From: Marsupella aquatica
Lineage: Eukaryota; Marchantiophyta
Length of the DNA: 64,000 nucleotides
Assembly: GCA_973895155.1 (NCBI GenBank)
Contig: OZ316896.1
Span: 2,666,001-2,730,000 of the forward strand
Direction of reading: 5' to 3'
Each line of letters starts with the position of its first letter. Position 1 is the stretch's first letter. The translations under genes were made by a program, and so were the position numbers. This document shows positions 1 to 11,535 of the stretch, piece after piece. The notes beneath the pieces were generated by a model. It made no database searches, was not told the origin of the DNA, and saw only the letters and a list, made by a program, of their open reading frames with translations.

Positions 1-509
1 ACAAAAGGCAAACAAACCTCTTTTCATCTTATAAAATCCTAAACGTGTGATGAAGTATTGCAATGTGTAGGCATATGTCTGAGTGCTTCACGTCGAGGCA
101 GACGTCGCAACTGCTGCCTGACCTAAAGACCCTACTTGCTGAAAGCCCGAGACACAAACTTTAGAGCAAACGGACAGAGTTGTTAATGTCTGGGCTCTGG
201 AAGTATGGGCGCTACCATTTGTTGTCTAAAGACAATACTTGATGCAGAGGAGATAAAGGGAAGCTCTGAGTAATACCCGTAATCTATTCAGTTGGACAAA
301 TTTAACTTCACAAAATACTAGAGCTACGAGGTCAATAGAGTGCCATAAGTAAAAGTAAACCAAGCAGACAAAGAAAAGCAGTGTCAAAAATATTGGCAAT
401 CACTGACAGAACTTTACTTATAAAGCAATTTGACAATTAATAAGGCCAGAGAATTGGACAGCATGAGTGAAATTTAGAGAGAGTGACAGAAAATCCAGTA
501 TGAGCAAAC
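1..509 (-). other. Intron and edge sequence of the ankyrin gene
   Basis: This stretch follows the 5' splice site of the ankyrin gene on the minus strand (GT at 509-508). It should hold the beginning of its first intron and possibly a further exon. I could not identify a convincing acceptor or coding exon here, so the rest of the gene is either hidden or outside the window. Confidence 0.4.
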
Positions 510-1394
510 CTTCTGCAAGGCGGAGATTTTATCTAACGTACTCAGGTTACTCCCGGCCTCCTTATTGGGTTCAACATCAGAGACACCCTCCTCATCAAGG
601 TGATTTAGTAGCAACCTGACGAGCTCGGAGTACCCTTTCCAAGAAGCCAAATGCAAAGCTGTAAATCCATCCTGATCAGCTGCATTCACATTCAGAAACT
701 TCAAGGAGAGAAGCTCCCCAACCACATTGGAATTCCCTTGCCAAACAGCATGGTGTAAGGGTGTCCATCCGATGCAATCCCTTGCATTGCCTGCCACAAT
801 CAACTCCTCTTGCGATAACCTGGCCAATTCACAGCCCTCCCAGATCAGTCTGACCACGGCCTCACTCTTGATGGCAGCCATGTGGAGAGGGGTGAATGAC
901 TCCTGCGTGGTCCGAGCGTTGAAGAGCTCTATGCTGGGCACTTTGGCGTTCTTTACATGTTGGATGAGCTGCTGGACTATGTTGACATGCCCCTCAAACG
1001 AGGCAACATGGAGGGCAGTGATACCCCCCTTGGCTCTTGCGTGAATGTCAATGTCCGGGCGTTCCAGTAGAAGGTGCACAATCTTTTCATGGCCCTTCTT
1101 GGCGGCGACGATGAGAGGGGTGCGCTCCAGCTCGTCCCGCTTGTTCACGTCGTGGCCCTTCAGAGTCAGGAAGTAAGTTAGCTGCCGCTCCTGATTCTGG
1201 CTCGCCGCATGGTGAAGCGTCATTTTGGGTGTAGATGATGACGAGACTTTGGTTTCACCATGATCCTCTGGTTGCGCTCCAAACGAAGTTGGGAGCCTCC
1301 GCCCCGATGTCGTCAGCTCGAGCTCCAATGGATGACGATCGCCCTGGGCACCGGTCATCCCTCGTCCTCCTTTCTCTCTTTCCCTTACGTTCAT
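510..1394 (-). CDS. Ankyrin-repeat protein, first exon (partial gene)
   Basis: The exon encodes about 295 residues. The first 60 are polar and low in complexity, followed by five or six ankyrin repeats. Repeat cores are visible as TPLIVAAKKGHEKIVHLLLE, TALHVASFEGHVNIVQQLIQ, TPLHMAAIKSEAVVRLI, TPLHHAVWQGNSNVVGELL and TALHLASWKGYSELVRLLL. Ankyrin repeats are protein-binding helical hairpins; in plants such proteins are often membrane-anchored or signalling adaptors, but no other domain is visible to decide. The ATG at 1394 is directly preceded by an in-frame TAA, so it is the first possible start; a second Met lies 12 codons later. Reading in the same frame past 510 soon stops, and a good donor (AAG|GTTTGC) lies at 510/509 in phase 0, so the gene should continue leftwards beyond an intron. 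The class is sure; the specific family is not. Confidence 0.8.
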
Positions 1395-3697
1395 TTACTG
1401 CATGTTCGCGATTCCAAATTTGACCTGCTTTTCCAAAATAATGCCACTATCGTGACCAGCAAACTTCTGATCATTGCAATTCTTACTACAGCTGATCCCA
1501 CGCAGAGTACGGTACGGTAGAATAGAGCCAGACGATGACGTTGTATGGGAAGGGGAGCACGCGCCTCCTGCTAGAGAATGAGAGAGTAGATTCGTCGAAC
1601 CCTGTTGAAGGGAAGGGAGAAGATGATGAATGTGCTGTTCAGTTCACCAGACTGCTTGTCAAGAGGAGCGAACTGCTTAGTCTGGAGCCGACTGGGCCCA
1701 ACGAGGACAGGTTATGATTCCGTTATATTGGATTGGTTTAGTTTGGGGTGGTTTTGGAGAGTCCCTCAACAAAAGAGTACAGATTAATGGGCGCTTTCGT
1801 GTGGTTGATAGATAGCATTGCAGTTGATCGCCCAGAATTGTGACTAAGCCCACTGAGCTCATTCGACCGATTCAAGGAGACGCGAGTGAGTAATAGTTCC
1901 CATTGAAGGTCTTCTGACTCCAATGAGAGGAGGAGAGGCGGCGGGAAAAGTTCAACTCGTTTGCAGAATCGAAGTCAGCACACAGACATCGATTTCAGAG
2001 AGCAAGAGGAATGAAGGCGGGACGAAGGACTGATCGGGGTTCGATCTCTTTTAACAGAGACTCTGTCCTACACTAGAAGACCATCAGGATCCGTGCCCTC
2101 TGAGACCACCAAACCAATCAAGCCAGCAGAGTTAGTACAGCGACATCTCCATTTGCAAAGCAATCCCTGGACTTCCCAATTTACACTTCCCAGTTCTGCA
2201 CACACAAAATCTCTCGCTCACTGACCTTCTTTCACCCATTCTGCTTTCCCTTGGTAGCTTCTTATTCCTCCTTTTATTGGCATCCGTCTTTCCCGGAAGC
2301 TCCGTCTCCGATACCGTGAGCGGCATGACTATGAGATGACCCTCACTCATTGTCTGTCCGACCTCGGATTTCATTCACGAGTTTCTGCAGCCCGGACTGA
2401 TGAAAGAAAACCAATCTGTCTCGGAGACTGGATTCAGTAGTAACTTCTCGCTTTCGGGTTTGACTCGATTGTCTCAAGTGGTCTGAGGGTTGATTGCTGT
2501 CTCTCCGAAGGAATCTCCCAGCATTTCTCCACTTTTTACTCGTCTGCCTCAATCTCTGTTTCTCCGAGGGGGTCTCCCAGAATCCGCCATACTTCATTCG
2601 TCTGCCTCAATCTCTGCGACTGACCTTCTCGGTCTGTCTCTCACTCAATACATGTCTCTTCTTCCCTCACTGAATCGATCATGATGTCTCCTTTCGGAGT
2701 CTCTCTCTCAATCTCTGGCTATAATTTCGGGCTCGCTCGCTCGCTGATCTCTTCGATTTTGGAGTCTTTTCATACAATTCTATCTGGATGTGAGATTCTA
2801 TTTGACCAACAGTTCTCATCAGTTTGGTGAGACTCCTCGTTGACGCTCATTTTCGCATCAATATATCGAATGGTTGTACTTTCGCTGTCTTACTCGCTGG
2901 TTCTCTTCCCTTTGGGGTCATTGTGATTCAGCTTTTGGTGTCTCTCTCCGTTCCTTCGCTCATTGTGGGGAAAAATATCTTTCTAGATTTCGTTTTTCCC
3001 AGCTCTCAAACCTTCATGGACGACCAACCTCGTATGCTTTAAACCACAGGAGAAGTGTCCAAAACTTCTCACTTTTCCACATTTCTTTCGACTAGTCGGC
3101 TAGAGGAGTTTGACTTTCCTCTACGAGTGAGACTTTGTTCCACGAGTGAGACTTTGTTCCACAATTTTAGGAAAAACTAACTAAAAATGGTGTATCCAAG
3201 TTTTGACATGTGCAGGGGCGCTTTAATTGCCAATCAGTCTAACGCTATTACCAATCTGGGATTGAAATCTCTCTTTGCATTACTCAGCATTGGATTTTGT
3301 CCTCCCCCTCCCCTCCAAACTCACACTAATGAAATTTTTTTTGCCTTGAAAGCCAAAGTAGGCCACACTAATTTTTATTTATTTTTGCCTTGAAAGCCAA
3401 AGTAGGCCCATCCAACAGGGATAAAAGTCCTGCTCTGGAGCATGCAAGTTTATGTAGAGGAGGCACAAAAGTACAATACCTAGGGATCTGACCAGGACCC
3501 AGATCAGGAGGGAGAGAGGGTTGAACCAGGGCCCCAAAGTGGACTAGCCAGGGGCTGAGGAGAAACCAAGACTCCCACCAGTACACCCCACCCACGCATA
3601 CACACACATACCCTCGCCACCCCTTGCGTGTGGAGGGTTTAGGGCTTAAGATTTGTCTCACTTTTTGCTACATTGTCTTGCTATTTGATTGACACCC
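1395..3697. other. Upstream region of the ankyrin gene, no gene seen
   Basis: No open frame here resembles a known protein. The sequence is rich in TCTCTC and pyrimidine runs between about 2150 and 2760, which could be a transcribed leader or promoter of the minus-strand ankyrin gene. Short direct repeats occur near 3116-3160 (GTGAGACTTTGTTCCAC, more than one copy) and at 3341-3410, where TTGCCTTGAAAGCCAAAGTA recurs at a 44-base spacing. Confidence 0.4.
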
Positions 3698-3835
3698 TTT
3701 CCAGGCTGTAATTTCTGCTCAGCTTACCATTTCCTCCTCAATAATTTGATTTATTTTTGGGGCTCTTTTCCAGGCTGTAATTTCTGCTCAGCTTACCATT
3801 TCCTCCTCAATAATTTGATTTATTTTTGGGGCTCT
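3698..3835. repeat. 69-bp tandem duplication
   Basis: Two nearly identical copies of a 69-base unit lie head to tail (start points 3701 and 3770, both beginning CCAGGCTGTAATTTCTGCTC). The copies are almost unchanged, so this duplication looks recent compared with others in the window. No coding content is evident. Confidence 0.9.
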
Positions 3836-4334
3836 GTTCCACCGTGCATAGCTATGATCCTTAATGCCACCTCCTTTTTGCTTGCTGACCTCTCTCTTGT
3901 TTCTTAACTCCACACAAGTTCAAATCTCAAAATGCCCTTACATTGCGTGTGATGGACATAGAAATCTCAAAATGTTCTTGCACTGAGTATGATGAACATT
4001 TAGAGACATACAACAAGAAAATCGTGCAGGGGTTTAAGTACTATAAAAGGTGTATAGTATAGCAAGAGAGTACCACAATAATGGAATGCCAATATTTTAG
4101 TCATCAATTTACATTCAATTCGTATATATATATTCGCAGTAACAGAAAGTCAATAAGCAAAACGATACCGTGAGGGAGATGACTATTGGATGGGTGGTAG
4201 GGTGCAAGCCAAACACTTGGAGGAGCCTGAGTGGATTAAATAAAGCCATGCAATGTTGTGGTAGATGGAGGTGGACCCTTGTGACCATCCTGTTGACTCC
4301 TGGTGGCACAATGGGTTTACAGTAGCCTTCCTGG

Positions 4335-4769
4335 CTCGGTTTGACCTTGCCCGTCAAACTGGCCGAAAAGGGCCGGAAAATCGGCAACCCGGCACCCGGG
4401 CTCGGGAGTAGTCCGGGGGGGGTGGGTTCGGGTTCGGGGGGGTTCGGGTTCGGGGGCGGTTCGAGGGCGCTCCGGGGGGGGTTCGGGGGGGTCCAGGGGG
4501 GCGGTCCGGGTTTGGGTTCGGGTGCGGTCCGGGGGGGCAGGTTTGGGTTCGGGGTCCGGCCGGGGAGAGGCAGTCCCGGGGGGGTTTGGGTTCAGGGTTC
4601 GGGGTTCGGGGTCCGGGGGGGAGGCGGTCCGGGGGGGTTCGGGTCCAGGTCCGGGGGGGTTCGGATCCGGGTGAGTTCGGGAGAATCTTATCAAATATCC
4701 GTCAAATTGGTCATTTGACAATTTGACGTGCCCAGCAAGGCGTCAAGGTGCCCGTCAGGTTAAACCAGG
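4335..4769. mobile_element. hAT-like miniature inverted-repeat element with G-rich core
   Basis: The 435-base element is flanked by a perfect 8-base direct repeat, CTTCCTGG (4327-4334 and 4770-4777), the target-duplication length of hAT transposons. Its ends form an imperfect inverted repeat: the left begins CTCGGTTTGACCT, and the right, read on the other strand, begins CCTGGTTTAACCT (10 of 13 match). The interior from about 4395 to 4690 is a degenerate array of GGTTCGGG- and GTCCGGGG-like units with many runs of four or more G on the plus strand. No transposase frame exists, so it would be non-autonomous. The left end resembles that of the element at 11028 (15 of 17 bases). The hAT assignment is inference from target-repeat length. 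Confidence 0.65.
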
Positions 4770-4777
4770 CTTCCTGG

Positions 4778-7700
4778 TAACTGCACATCAAAAGGCAGGA
4801 GCTGTGTATTGTGCCACGTTGCCCATCACACATTGGATGGATTTTTAATACCATGATCAACCCATTGTTCTCTATATCATTGAGCAATGTTCCTTGACTG
4901 TATGTAGCTAGGTACGTCATAGGCTGTTGCGTTTTGAGGTGCACTTACTAGGATGCCTAATAGGGGGTGTGGAAGCCCTATAGTGTCTACAAAAGTGGAG
5001 GGTTCACTGCCACCCCCTCTCATGCAAATAGGGGGTGTTACAAGAACTCAGGCGTTGGTCTTTCTTTTTTCTATGTTGGCCATTCAAATGTGGGAACAAG
5101 CCACATTTACAGGAACTTGGAGGCACAATAATCATCCTAGTCACAAGTTGCCCTATTTGTTAATCAACAACTTAGACCATCCCTTGAGGCACTCTAAAGA
5201 ATAGGCTGCTTGATCCATTTTGGTTCAGGATCTTGCATTTATTCTCTCTACACATGCCACATTTTGGTTCAGGCATTTTAACTTTAGTAAGTGCAATGGA
5301 CGTCAGGTTTGCAATAGGTGGATGGTGATATTCTGTTTTCCTGAGCTCTTGTAAAACCTCTCTAATTCCCTTGAGGATCATGTGAGTCACTCCTTTGACA
5401 TTAACCATTGGAGTCTCTGGACGGCACCAAAAGTTCTTTCTTCTTCTCTTCTCTTTCTGTGATGGATGACTGTGTCAACGGTTTCTGGGTGCCCTTCCAT
5501 GACAAGCTACCTGTGGGCAATTTGACACCCCTAATACAACTTCCAGGAGCATACAATAAACTTTTCTGGCGCAGTCCATAGTTGCCTTCCAATCCTCATT
5601 ATATCTATATCCCCTCCACTAATCATACATCAGAATGTGATAATATAAGGTGTGCACTCACTAATTTAAAGAAAAGAATGAGGTTTATCATGGTATGGAG
5701 TGATGTTTTTACATCTTATGTCATATTTTAATGCGCAATTATCTGGACCCTAACTTTGTACCGTACATGTGCATCGATTTGCCAACTTGTGGATAAGTGC
5801 AGGGCAATTCCCTCAAAATTCTGGTCACTTGCTCTCAATGATGGAAGTTGTTCTAAACTTGTGGATAAAGTTCTGGGCTTCTGGCCTTTTGTGAAAAAAC
5901 TAAAAAATTAAAATTAAAAAATGATGGAAGTTGTTTGTCCATTACAGACTCTTTGGAATGTCAGAAAGGCGTGCTAGTTAGGGCTGGTACTTCTTTTACC
6001 ATGGTGGGCTGTTGCCAAGATGTCTCCTTGCCTGGCTGGTCTCTGTTATTGGGTTTAACTGGTCAGTAAAACTGATTTTCTAAACATAATTATGGTGTTT
6101 GCCTATTAATATAGGCCCAAAGTCTCTCTTATTAAGTTTAATTCTGGTGTTTCCCTTGTAATATGCACCCAAATGTGTTTTTAATACAAAATTCTGGCGA
6201 CTTCGTGTCTATATGCACCCAAAACTGCAGTTTTAAAGTGCAGCACTAAATTATATGGTTTTGTAAAGAAGCATTTGAGAATAAGTCTGATGCAGTTATC
6301 TACAGTAGTTATGAAGTGCATGTAGGGATTGGGGTATGTGTGACCTGATAGCACATATGGGGAAGTGCGTAAGCACTTTTTCATGCTTATAGCACACACA
6401 TTGTGCATAATGCATGGTGATAGCACATGTGAGGAAGTGCATAAGCAATTTCACATGCACTTATAGCCTAGGGCTCATTGTGCATGGTCGAATGCCTTTA
6501 TACACATGGTAGACTGTTGGCTGTTTCTTATGCATTGTTTTATCTTTACTAACTATTACCTCGCACTCTCCTGATCAAACCCGGCGGGTCATCTTGCCAA
6601 TGACATTTTGGCAGTACTTTAATTCCAGTTATGTTTTGTCTTTACTAACTAATCCCTTGCATTCTCCTAATCAAACCGGGCACATCATCTCGCCAATTAC
6701 ATTTCGGCAGTACTTGAGTTGGAGTTTGGCTCGAAAACCACTCATCATTCTGACACTATTTGCTTCTCCCACATTAAATCTATTTCTCTTGGGCCAAATT
6801 GAGATGCTTTTGAGTGTTTCTCACGTTATGTTTTAATCTCTTGGGTCCCGATTTGATGATATGCGACATCTTTCCCTCACGTGGATTTCTTGGTTTTTCA
6901 ACTCACATTGAGGTCTTCTAAAGACTGCTTATGCAACTACCTCTCACATTGAGGTTCTTCTAAAGACTGCCCATACAACTTTCTCTCACGTGTTTTCCTT
7001 GGTTTTTCATCAAATTGAGGTTCTTCTAAAGACTGCTTATGCAGCTACCTCTCACATTGAGGTTCTTCTAAAGACTGCTCATACAACTACACTGTTTTAC
7101 AGTAGTTAGTGTTACTACGAAAATAGTGCCATGCAACTACCTCTCACATTGAGGTTCTTCTAAATGCTCCTGCAACTACTTTAGTGCGTTTTCTTTAAGG
7201 CATCCCTTTGGTCATTTCCATCTGGATCGTTCCCCATGAATTTCCCAAAGAATAACGATTCTTGATTTCCTTTCCGAACCAAAAGTTGTCTTTGAAACTT
7301 GGGACATTGTCATCCAGAAATCCGGATTCAGATTGAAACAATTTAAGCAAATTTGGTGAGCTGGGCTGTCTTCACGATTATTAGGTTCGTCTTTTATACT
7401 TTCACATCCTCCAACTCTTTCAAGACAACTTTCGACGGACACCCTGGTCTTCAGAAAGACTCTCAAATGTAGAAAGACATGTACACTTCTTTAATTGCAA
7501 ACGCAGAGGCACATGACTTCACTTTTCTGACGGAAAACAGAAAATACCACTATTCCAAAGGTATTTGCTTCGGCAAGTGCTTCTGGTTCAACAAACTTCC
7601 CTTAGCATTGTGTTGATGGCTTGCATTCGACGCTTTCTCACAGGGAAGGACTGGCAATGCTGACGCATGAACTCGATCGAAAAGTAACTCCCATGGCTTA

Positions 7701-8479
7701 TGAATACAAAAATCACGCAGCACTCACGAAATTAAAAAGGAAGCAAAAATTCAACATTCGGTGTCCCAAATTTTAGAGCAAGGAGTGCGTTCTGTAAGGT
7801 CGAAAAGAACCTTCAATGTCGATGACGGAACTATATGCAAGCGAAGAGGAGGCAAGTACCGGCAGTTAAATACTGGAGCCCTAACAGGAAACCAAGCTGA
7901 ACAAAATCGGCTGCTTTTGGACGAAAGTCCCGACCGTCTACCTAAAACCAATAGATGACAATGCTCCATACCCAATCGTCGAAACAGTGAGAGAAATAAG
8001 GTGGAGCATCACGAACGAACACCTGCTTTGTTCATAAGTAAGATCCAGGCCAATCTCTTTGGCTAAGGAACAGTCGGAGTCAGTCTCCCCTTTAGTTAAA
8101 CATTCAAGTCTTCTCTGGATACTATATGCGACTCTACTACCTTCAACACCACTCAACCAATCCAGAAGATAAAGGAGAAAGAAGGAATTGAGGGTGAAGT
8201 ATCCAGAAAACAATTCTCTTCCTCTTGAACTCAGTGCCCAATGGTCGTCTCGACTCCTGTTTTAATTAACAAAAAATGGCCCCTTTCCACCCAGCCTTGA
8301 GTGGATTAACATTATTCATTTCCGTCCCCTAAAATTCATTACTAGTGAAAAAATTTGTACTAATCTTGGGGATGAAAAATTAAAATTATGAATTACCTTC
8401 ACGAGCGGCTAATAAAGCAATCACTAATGGACCTGATGCAACGACTGAACCCAGATGGTGGTCATAGGTTTTATTTGAT
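4778..8479. other. Intergenic region with degenerate local duplications
   Basis: I see no gene. The stretch is packed with short head-to-tail duplications that have diverged: related segments around 6060-6215, a pair at about 6347-6416 and 6417-6488, and a roughly 97-base pair starting at 6535 and 6632. Between about 7500 and 8479 there is only unique sequence with no recognisable frame, probably including the 3' untranslated part of the minus-strand helicase gene. Confidence 0.45.
6900..7180. repeat. Degenerate tandem array, unit about 45 bp
   Basis: About five copies of a unit built around CTCACATTGAGGTTCTTCTA and AAAGACTGCTTATGCAACTA are visible. Two are separated by a second motif (CACGTG...CCTTGGTTTTTCA), indicating a higher-order duplication. 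The array is non-coding. It does not look like CRISPR, since there are no unique spacers of even length. Confidence 0.8.
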
Positions 8480-10588
8480 CTATGAACCCCACGATTGTCG
8501 TCGTTGTCCACCAAAACCTCCTCTTCCCCCACTACTACCTCCACCCCGTCCTCCTCTTCCACCGCCGCCATAACCTCCACCACCTCTTCCACCATACCCT
8601 CCTCGGGCCGCAGAATTATCCCGCTCTGGACGAGCCTTTACCTCGGGCAACTGCTCACAGACTTCTATGGTGAATCCACAACCATCACCGCCACCTGCAA
8701 TGAAATCCTTCACAAGAGTAGATTTCACATCAAATACAGCAGCCTTTCCATCGGCTGTAATTTGCATCCGTCTTACCTCTTCTATTGCTTCCTCACTTAA
8801 GAACTTCCTCAAGCAGTTGAAAGCGAAGGTGGGGGAGTAAATAGTGGCTCCTCCAGCATTGAGCAAGAGTGTAGTGACATCCTCCTGAGATGTGAACAGC
8901 GATCTCTTCTTCACATCAGAATGTCCAGTGACTTTGGCAAGAGCCTTGGCAAGAAGATCCACTGGGGACAGATCAGAGCTATCTACCAGCTCCTGAGCAG
9001 CAGCTCTAAACAAGGGAATGACACTATCTGAAACAGTGCGGATAGTGTCAAGTGCAGTTGCACTTGAAGCTTTGGCAATATCAGCTGGTTTGGGGACATC
9101 GATCCGTTCAAACTTAAACCCAGCTTTCCTCTCAATCTGGGGTATCATCCACTCTTTCTTCCGGTCAAACAGCATCACAGATATACCGAGCTTACCAGCT
9201 CTTCCAGTCCGACCAGAGCGATGAATGTAAGTCTCTGCGTCTCTAGGAGGTTCGCACTGTACAACTAGCTGCACATCATTGATATCCAGCCCTCGGGCTG
9301 CAACATCTGTGGCAACTAAGGTACTAAACTTGCCTGAGCGGAATGCTGCCAGCGTTGATTCCCGTAAACTTTGGGAGATGTCTCCATGAATGGCCCTAGC
9401 AGTACCGTGGGGGAGTGCTCCTGCTAACTCTGAAGCATCATTCTTAGTCTCTGTGAAAACTATGCAGCGTCCACCTCTCCCATGACAGCTAATTGTATCC
9501 GTAACAACCGGAGCTCGTGCATGATAGCCACAAGGCATCAAGTAATGCTTCACGGCAGCACTCGCCTTCATCTTCTCATCTCCAACAAGATCCACCACAA
9601 TCTTCCCGGGTTTCAAAAATCTGTCCGCTATCTTTTTCACCCACTCGGGCATTGTTGCACTGAACAATAAGGTCTGCACCCTGGAGGCATCCTCCACCCC
9701 TCCGAGAATAGTCTCCACGTCCTCCACAAACCCCATATTCAGCATCTCATCAGCCTCGTCCAGCACTCTGAATTTCAGCGTCTTCAGGTTCAGACTCCCT
9801 CTGTTCATGTGATCCTTGATCCGGCCTGGTGTACCAACGACAACATCCACACCCCTGCGCATAGCATTCCCTTGCGGACCCATAGGAGCACCCCCGTAGA
9901 CCGCCAAGGTTTCCAGCCCCACCGAGCCCCCGTAGAATTCAAAATCAGCATGAATCTGCTTGGCCAGCTCTCGGGTGGGAGACAAGACAATGACACTCGG
10001 TGATCTTCCATGTCTTCTGTTGTTTTGGCCCTCCTTCGTCAGCGACTCCAAAATGGGAAGCACAAAGGCGAGCGTTTTGCCCTGCCCTGTGCGTGCTCGA
10101 CCGACGACATCTTGACCGTCGAAAACCGATTTAAACGTCGCCGCCTGGATGGGAAAAAGAGTCTCAATCCCTTTGGACTTCAATTTATTTCTCAAGGCCG
10201 GGGAAATGTTGAAATTGGACACCGCATTCGGATCAACCTCAGCCTCAGGCTCGACCGATCCATTCTCACTACTCTGCTCGCTACCAGACTTCGCCTTCTT
10301 CGAGACCTTCTGCTCCTCCCCTTCCTGGCTCTCAGCTTTCTTCCTCTTCTTAATTTTCCGTTCACTTTCAGTAACATCCATCTCCAAGTCAGGCGGGGCT
10401 CCAGACCCATTCTCCAGCGGCTGTTCCTTCTTACTCTTTTTCTTTTTCTCCCCGTCGGCAGACTTAGACGATAACTTTGTCGCCCCGTCCACCATATCCG
10501 CAGATTTCAACTTCTTCACCTTCTGAATAATGACGGGAGCCATCGACAAGGCCTCAGCAGGGGCCATCGCTCCCTCCACTCCAGGCAT
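8480..10588 (-). CDS. RH7: DEAD-box ATP-dependent RNA helicase, RH7 type, with GUCT domain and RGG tail
   Basis: One uninterrupted frame encodes 702 residues. It unwinds or remodels RNA using ATP; plant RH7 (PRH75) is nucleolar and linked to rRNA processing and cold response. A Lys-rich N-terminus (about 1-120, with KKKKSKK) suits nuclear or nucleolar targeting. Helicase motifs are in order: Q-motif region around 128-151, ARTGQGKT (165-172), PTRELAKQ (204-211), TPGR (253-256), DEAD (277-280), SAT (310-312), ATDVAARGLD (426-435) and HRSGRTGR (456-463). A GUCT-like region covers about 560-655. A Gly/Arg RGG tail closes the protein (662-696). All catalytic motifs look intact. The start at 10588 gives the longest N-terminus; Met8 or Met16 are alternatives. 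The related plastid helicase RH3 also carries GUCT, but nothing here looks like a transit peptide. The absence of introns is unusual. Confidence 0.93.
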   Translation of the reverse strand: MPGVEGAMAPAEALSMAPVIIQKVKKLKSADMVDGATKLSSKSADGEKKKKSKKEQPLENGSGAPPDLEMDVTESERKIKKRKKAESQEGEEQKVSKKAKSGSEQSSENGSVEPEAEVDPNAVSNFNISPALRNKLKSKGIETLFPIQAATFKSVFDGQDVVGRARTGQGKTLAFVLPILESLTKEGQNNRRHGRSPSVIVLSPTRELAKQIHADFEFYGGSVGLETLAVYGGAPMGPQGNAMRRGVDVVVGTPGRIKDHMNRGSLNLKTLKFRVLDEADEMLNMGFVEDVETILGGVEDASRVQTLLFSATMPEWVKKIADRFLKPGKIVVDLVGDEKMKASAAVKHYLMPCGYHARAPVVTDTISCHGRGGRCIVFTETKNDASELAGALPHGTARAIHGDISQSLRESTLAAFRSGKFSTLVATDVAARGLDINDVQLVVQCEPPRDAETYIHRSGRTGRAGKLGISVMLFDRKKEWMIPQIERKAGFKFERIDVPKPADIAKASSATALDTIRTVSDSVIPLFRAAAQELVDSSDLSPVDLLAKALAKVTGHSDVKKRSLFTSQEDVTTLLLNAGGATIYSPTFAFNCLRKFLSEEAIEEVRRMQITADGKAAVFDVKSTLVKDFIAGGGDGCGFTIEVCEQLPEVKARPERDNSAARGGYGGRGGGGYGGGGRGGRGGGSSGGRGGFGGQRRQSWGS

Positions 10589-11027
10589 CTGTACACCGCC
10601 CTCCTCACTTGCAAAGCTAAATTCTCACCAGAACAAACTGTACAAACCACTGATCTCAACAAAACGATGAATACCTAATGTCGAGCAGAGAACGAGGCCG
10701 AGCCGATGGACAAGACCTAGTAATAGCTCGAAATTCGGACCACCTCGGAGCGATGCCTTCGCTCTTCGATGCGGCGGAGAAGAATTCCAGTCTTCTCTCC
10801 GTGTTGAGGAGAGGAATGGAAGAGGAAGAGCACAACGAGAGAGGTTTTACACTAGTTCCTTCGTTTAGGGTTTCCTGGCAGCTTCATAATCCTTAGGTTT
10901 CGACACTTTTCGCGGGAACGTTCTCAGGAGAGAGTTTGGGTCCATTCGTTTTAGGGTTCCATGCCCCTAAACCTTGGAGTTCGTCCTTCATGACAAACTG
11001 GCAGAGCGGGCTGTAGTTAATTGTTAT
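10589..11027. promoter_or_regulatory. Upstream region of the RH7-type helicase
   Basis: This is the presumed promoter and leader of the minus-strand helicase, lying between its start codon and a miniature transposable element. No clear TATA box was found. On the plus strand a short open frame (10678-10896) shows no similarity to known proteins and is treated as chance. Confidence 0.35.
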
Positions 11028-11535
11028 CCCGGTTTGAACTTGCCTTACAAATAGAGCCTTTATAGGCCGTCAATTTGCAAGTCGGCACCCGGACCATCCC
11101 TGTCCCGGCCCCATCCCGAGTTCCTCACTTCAACCCCCCCTCCCCCAGGCCCCATCCCCCGGTCTCCCCCGCCTTTTTACTCCCCCGGTCCAGGCCCCAG
11201 CCCTATCCACCGGTCCTGGCCCGAGTTGAACTCCCCCCCCCCCCCTACCGGTCCCCATCCCCCGGTCTCCCCTATTTATGCACACTCCCGGCCCTGGGCT
11301 GGAGTTTAGGGCTAGGCCGGGCCGGCAGGGAGGAGGGTGGGTGCGGGGCAGGGCCGGGTCCGGGGAGGGGAAGGGCTGCAGGGTCCGGAATGAGGCCGGG
11401 TCTTGGCCGGGAATGGTTTGGGCTGGGCCAAGCCGGGCCGGGGAATAATCAGGAATATCTGGCAAATAGAGGTCCGACAAATGACAAGTTTATGTGCCGG
11501 GCAACTCGACAACTTGCCCGTAACTTCAAACCGGG
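11028..11535. mobile_element. Second miniature inverted-repeat element, C-rich then G-rich
   Basis: The left end CCCGGTTTGAA matches exactly the reverse complement of the right end (TTCAAACCGGG, ending 11535), and the match extends outward by two further bases. It is of the same family as the element at 4335: the first 17 bases of the left ends agree at 15 positions. The first half of the core is C-rich on the plus strand and the second half G-rich, so the DNA could fold back on itself. Flanking 8-mers ATTGTTAT and ATCCCTAT agree at only five positions, so the target repeat has decayed or is absent. No transposase frame is present. Confidence 0.6.

Noticed and set aside
4395-4690. Interstitial telomere repeat
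   Set aside because: The units are GGTTCGGG-like, not the plant TTTAGGG repeat.
4341-4718. Gly-rich open frame of 125 codons and its antisense Pro-rich frame
   Set aside because: Both are products of the GGTTCGGG-like core of a miniature element; composition explains them.
6900-7180. Array considered as a CRISPR-like structure
   Set aside because: Units are adjacent and diverged, spacers are absent and the host is a plant nucleus.
10010-10526. Plus-strand frames of 154 and 125 codons
   Set aside because: They are antisense to the Lys/Glu-rich N-terminus of the helicase and show no domain.
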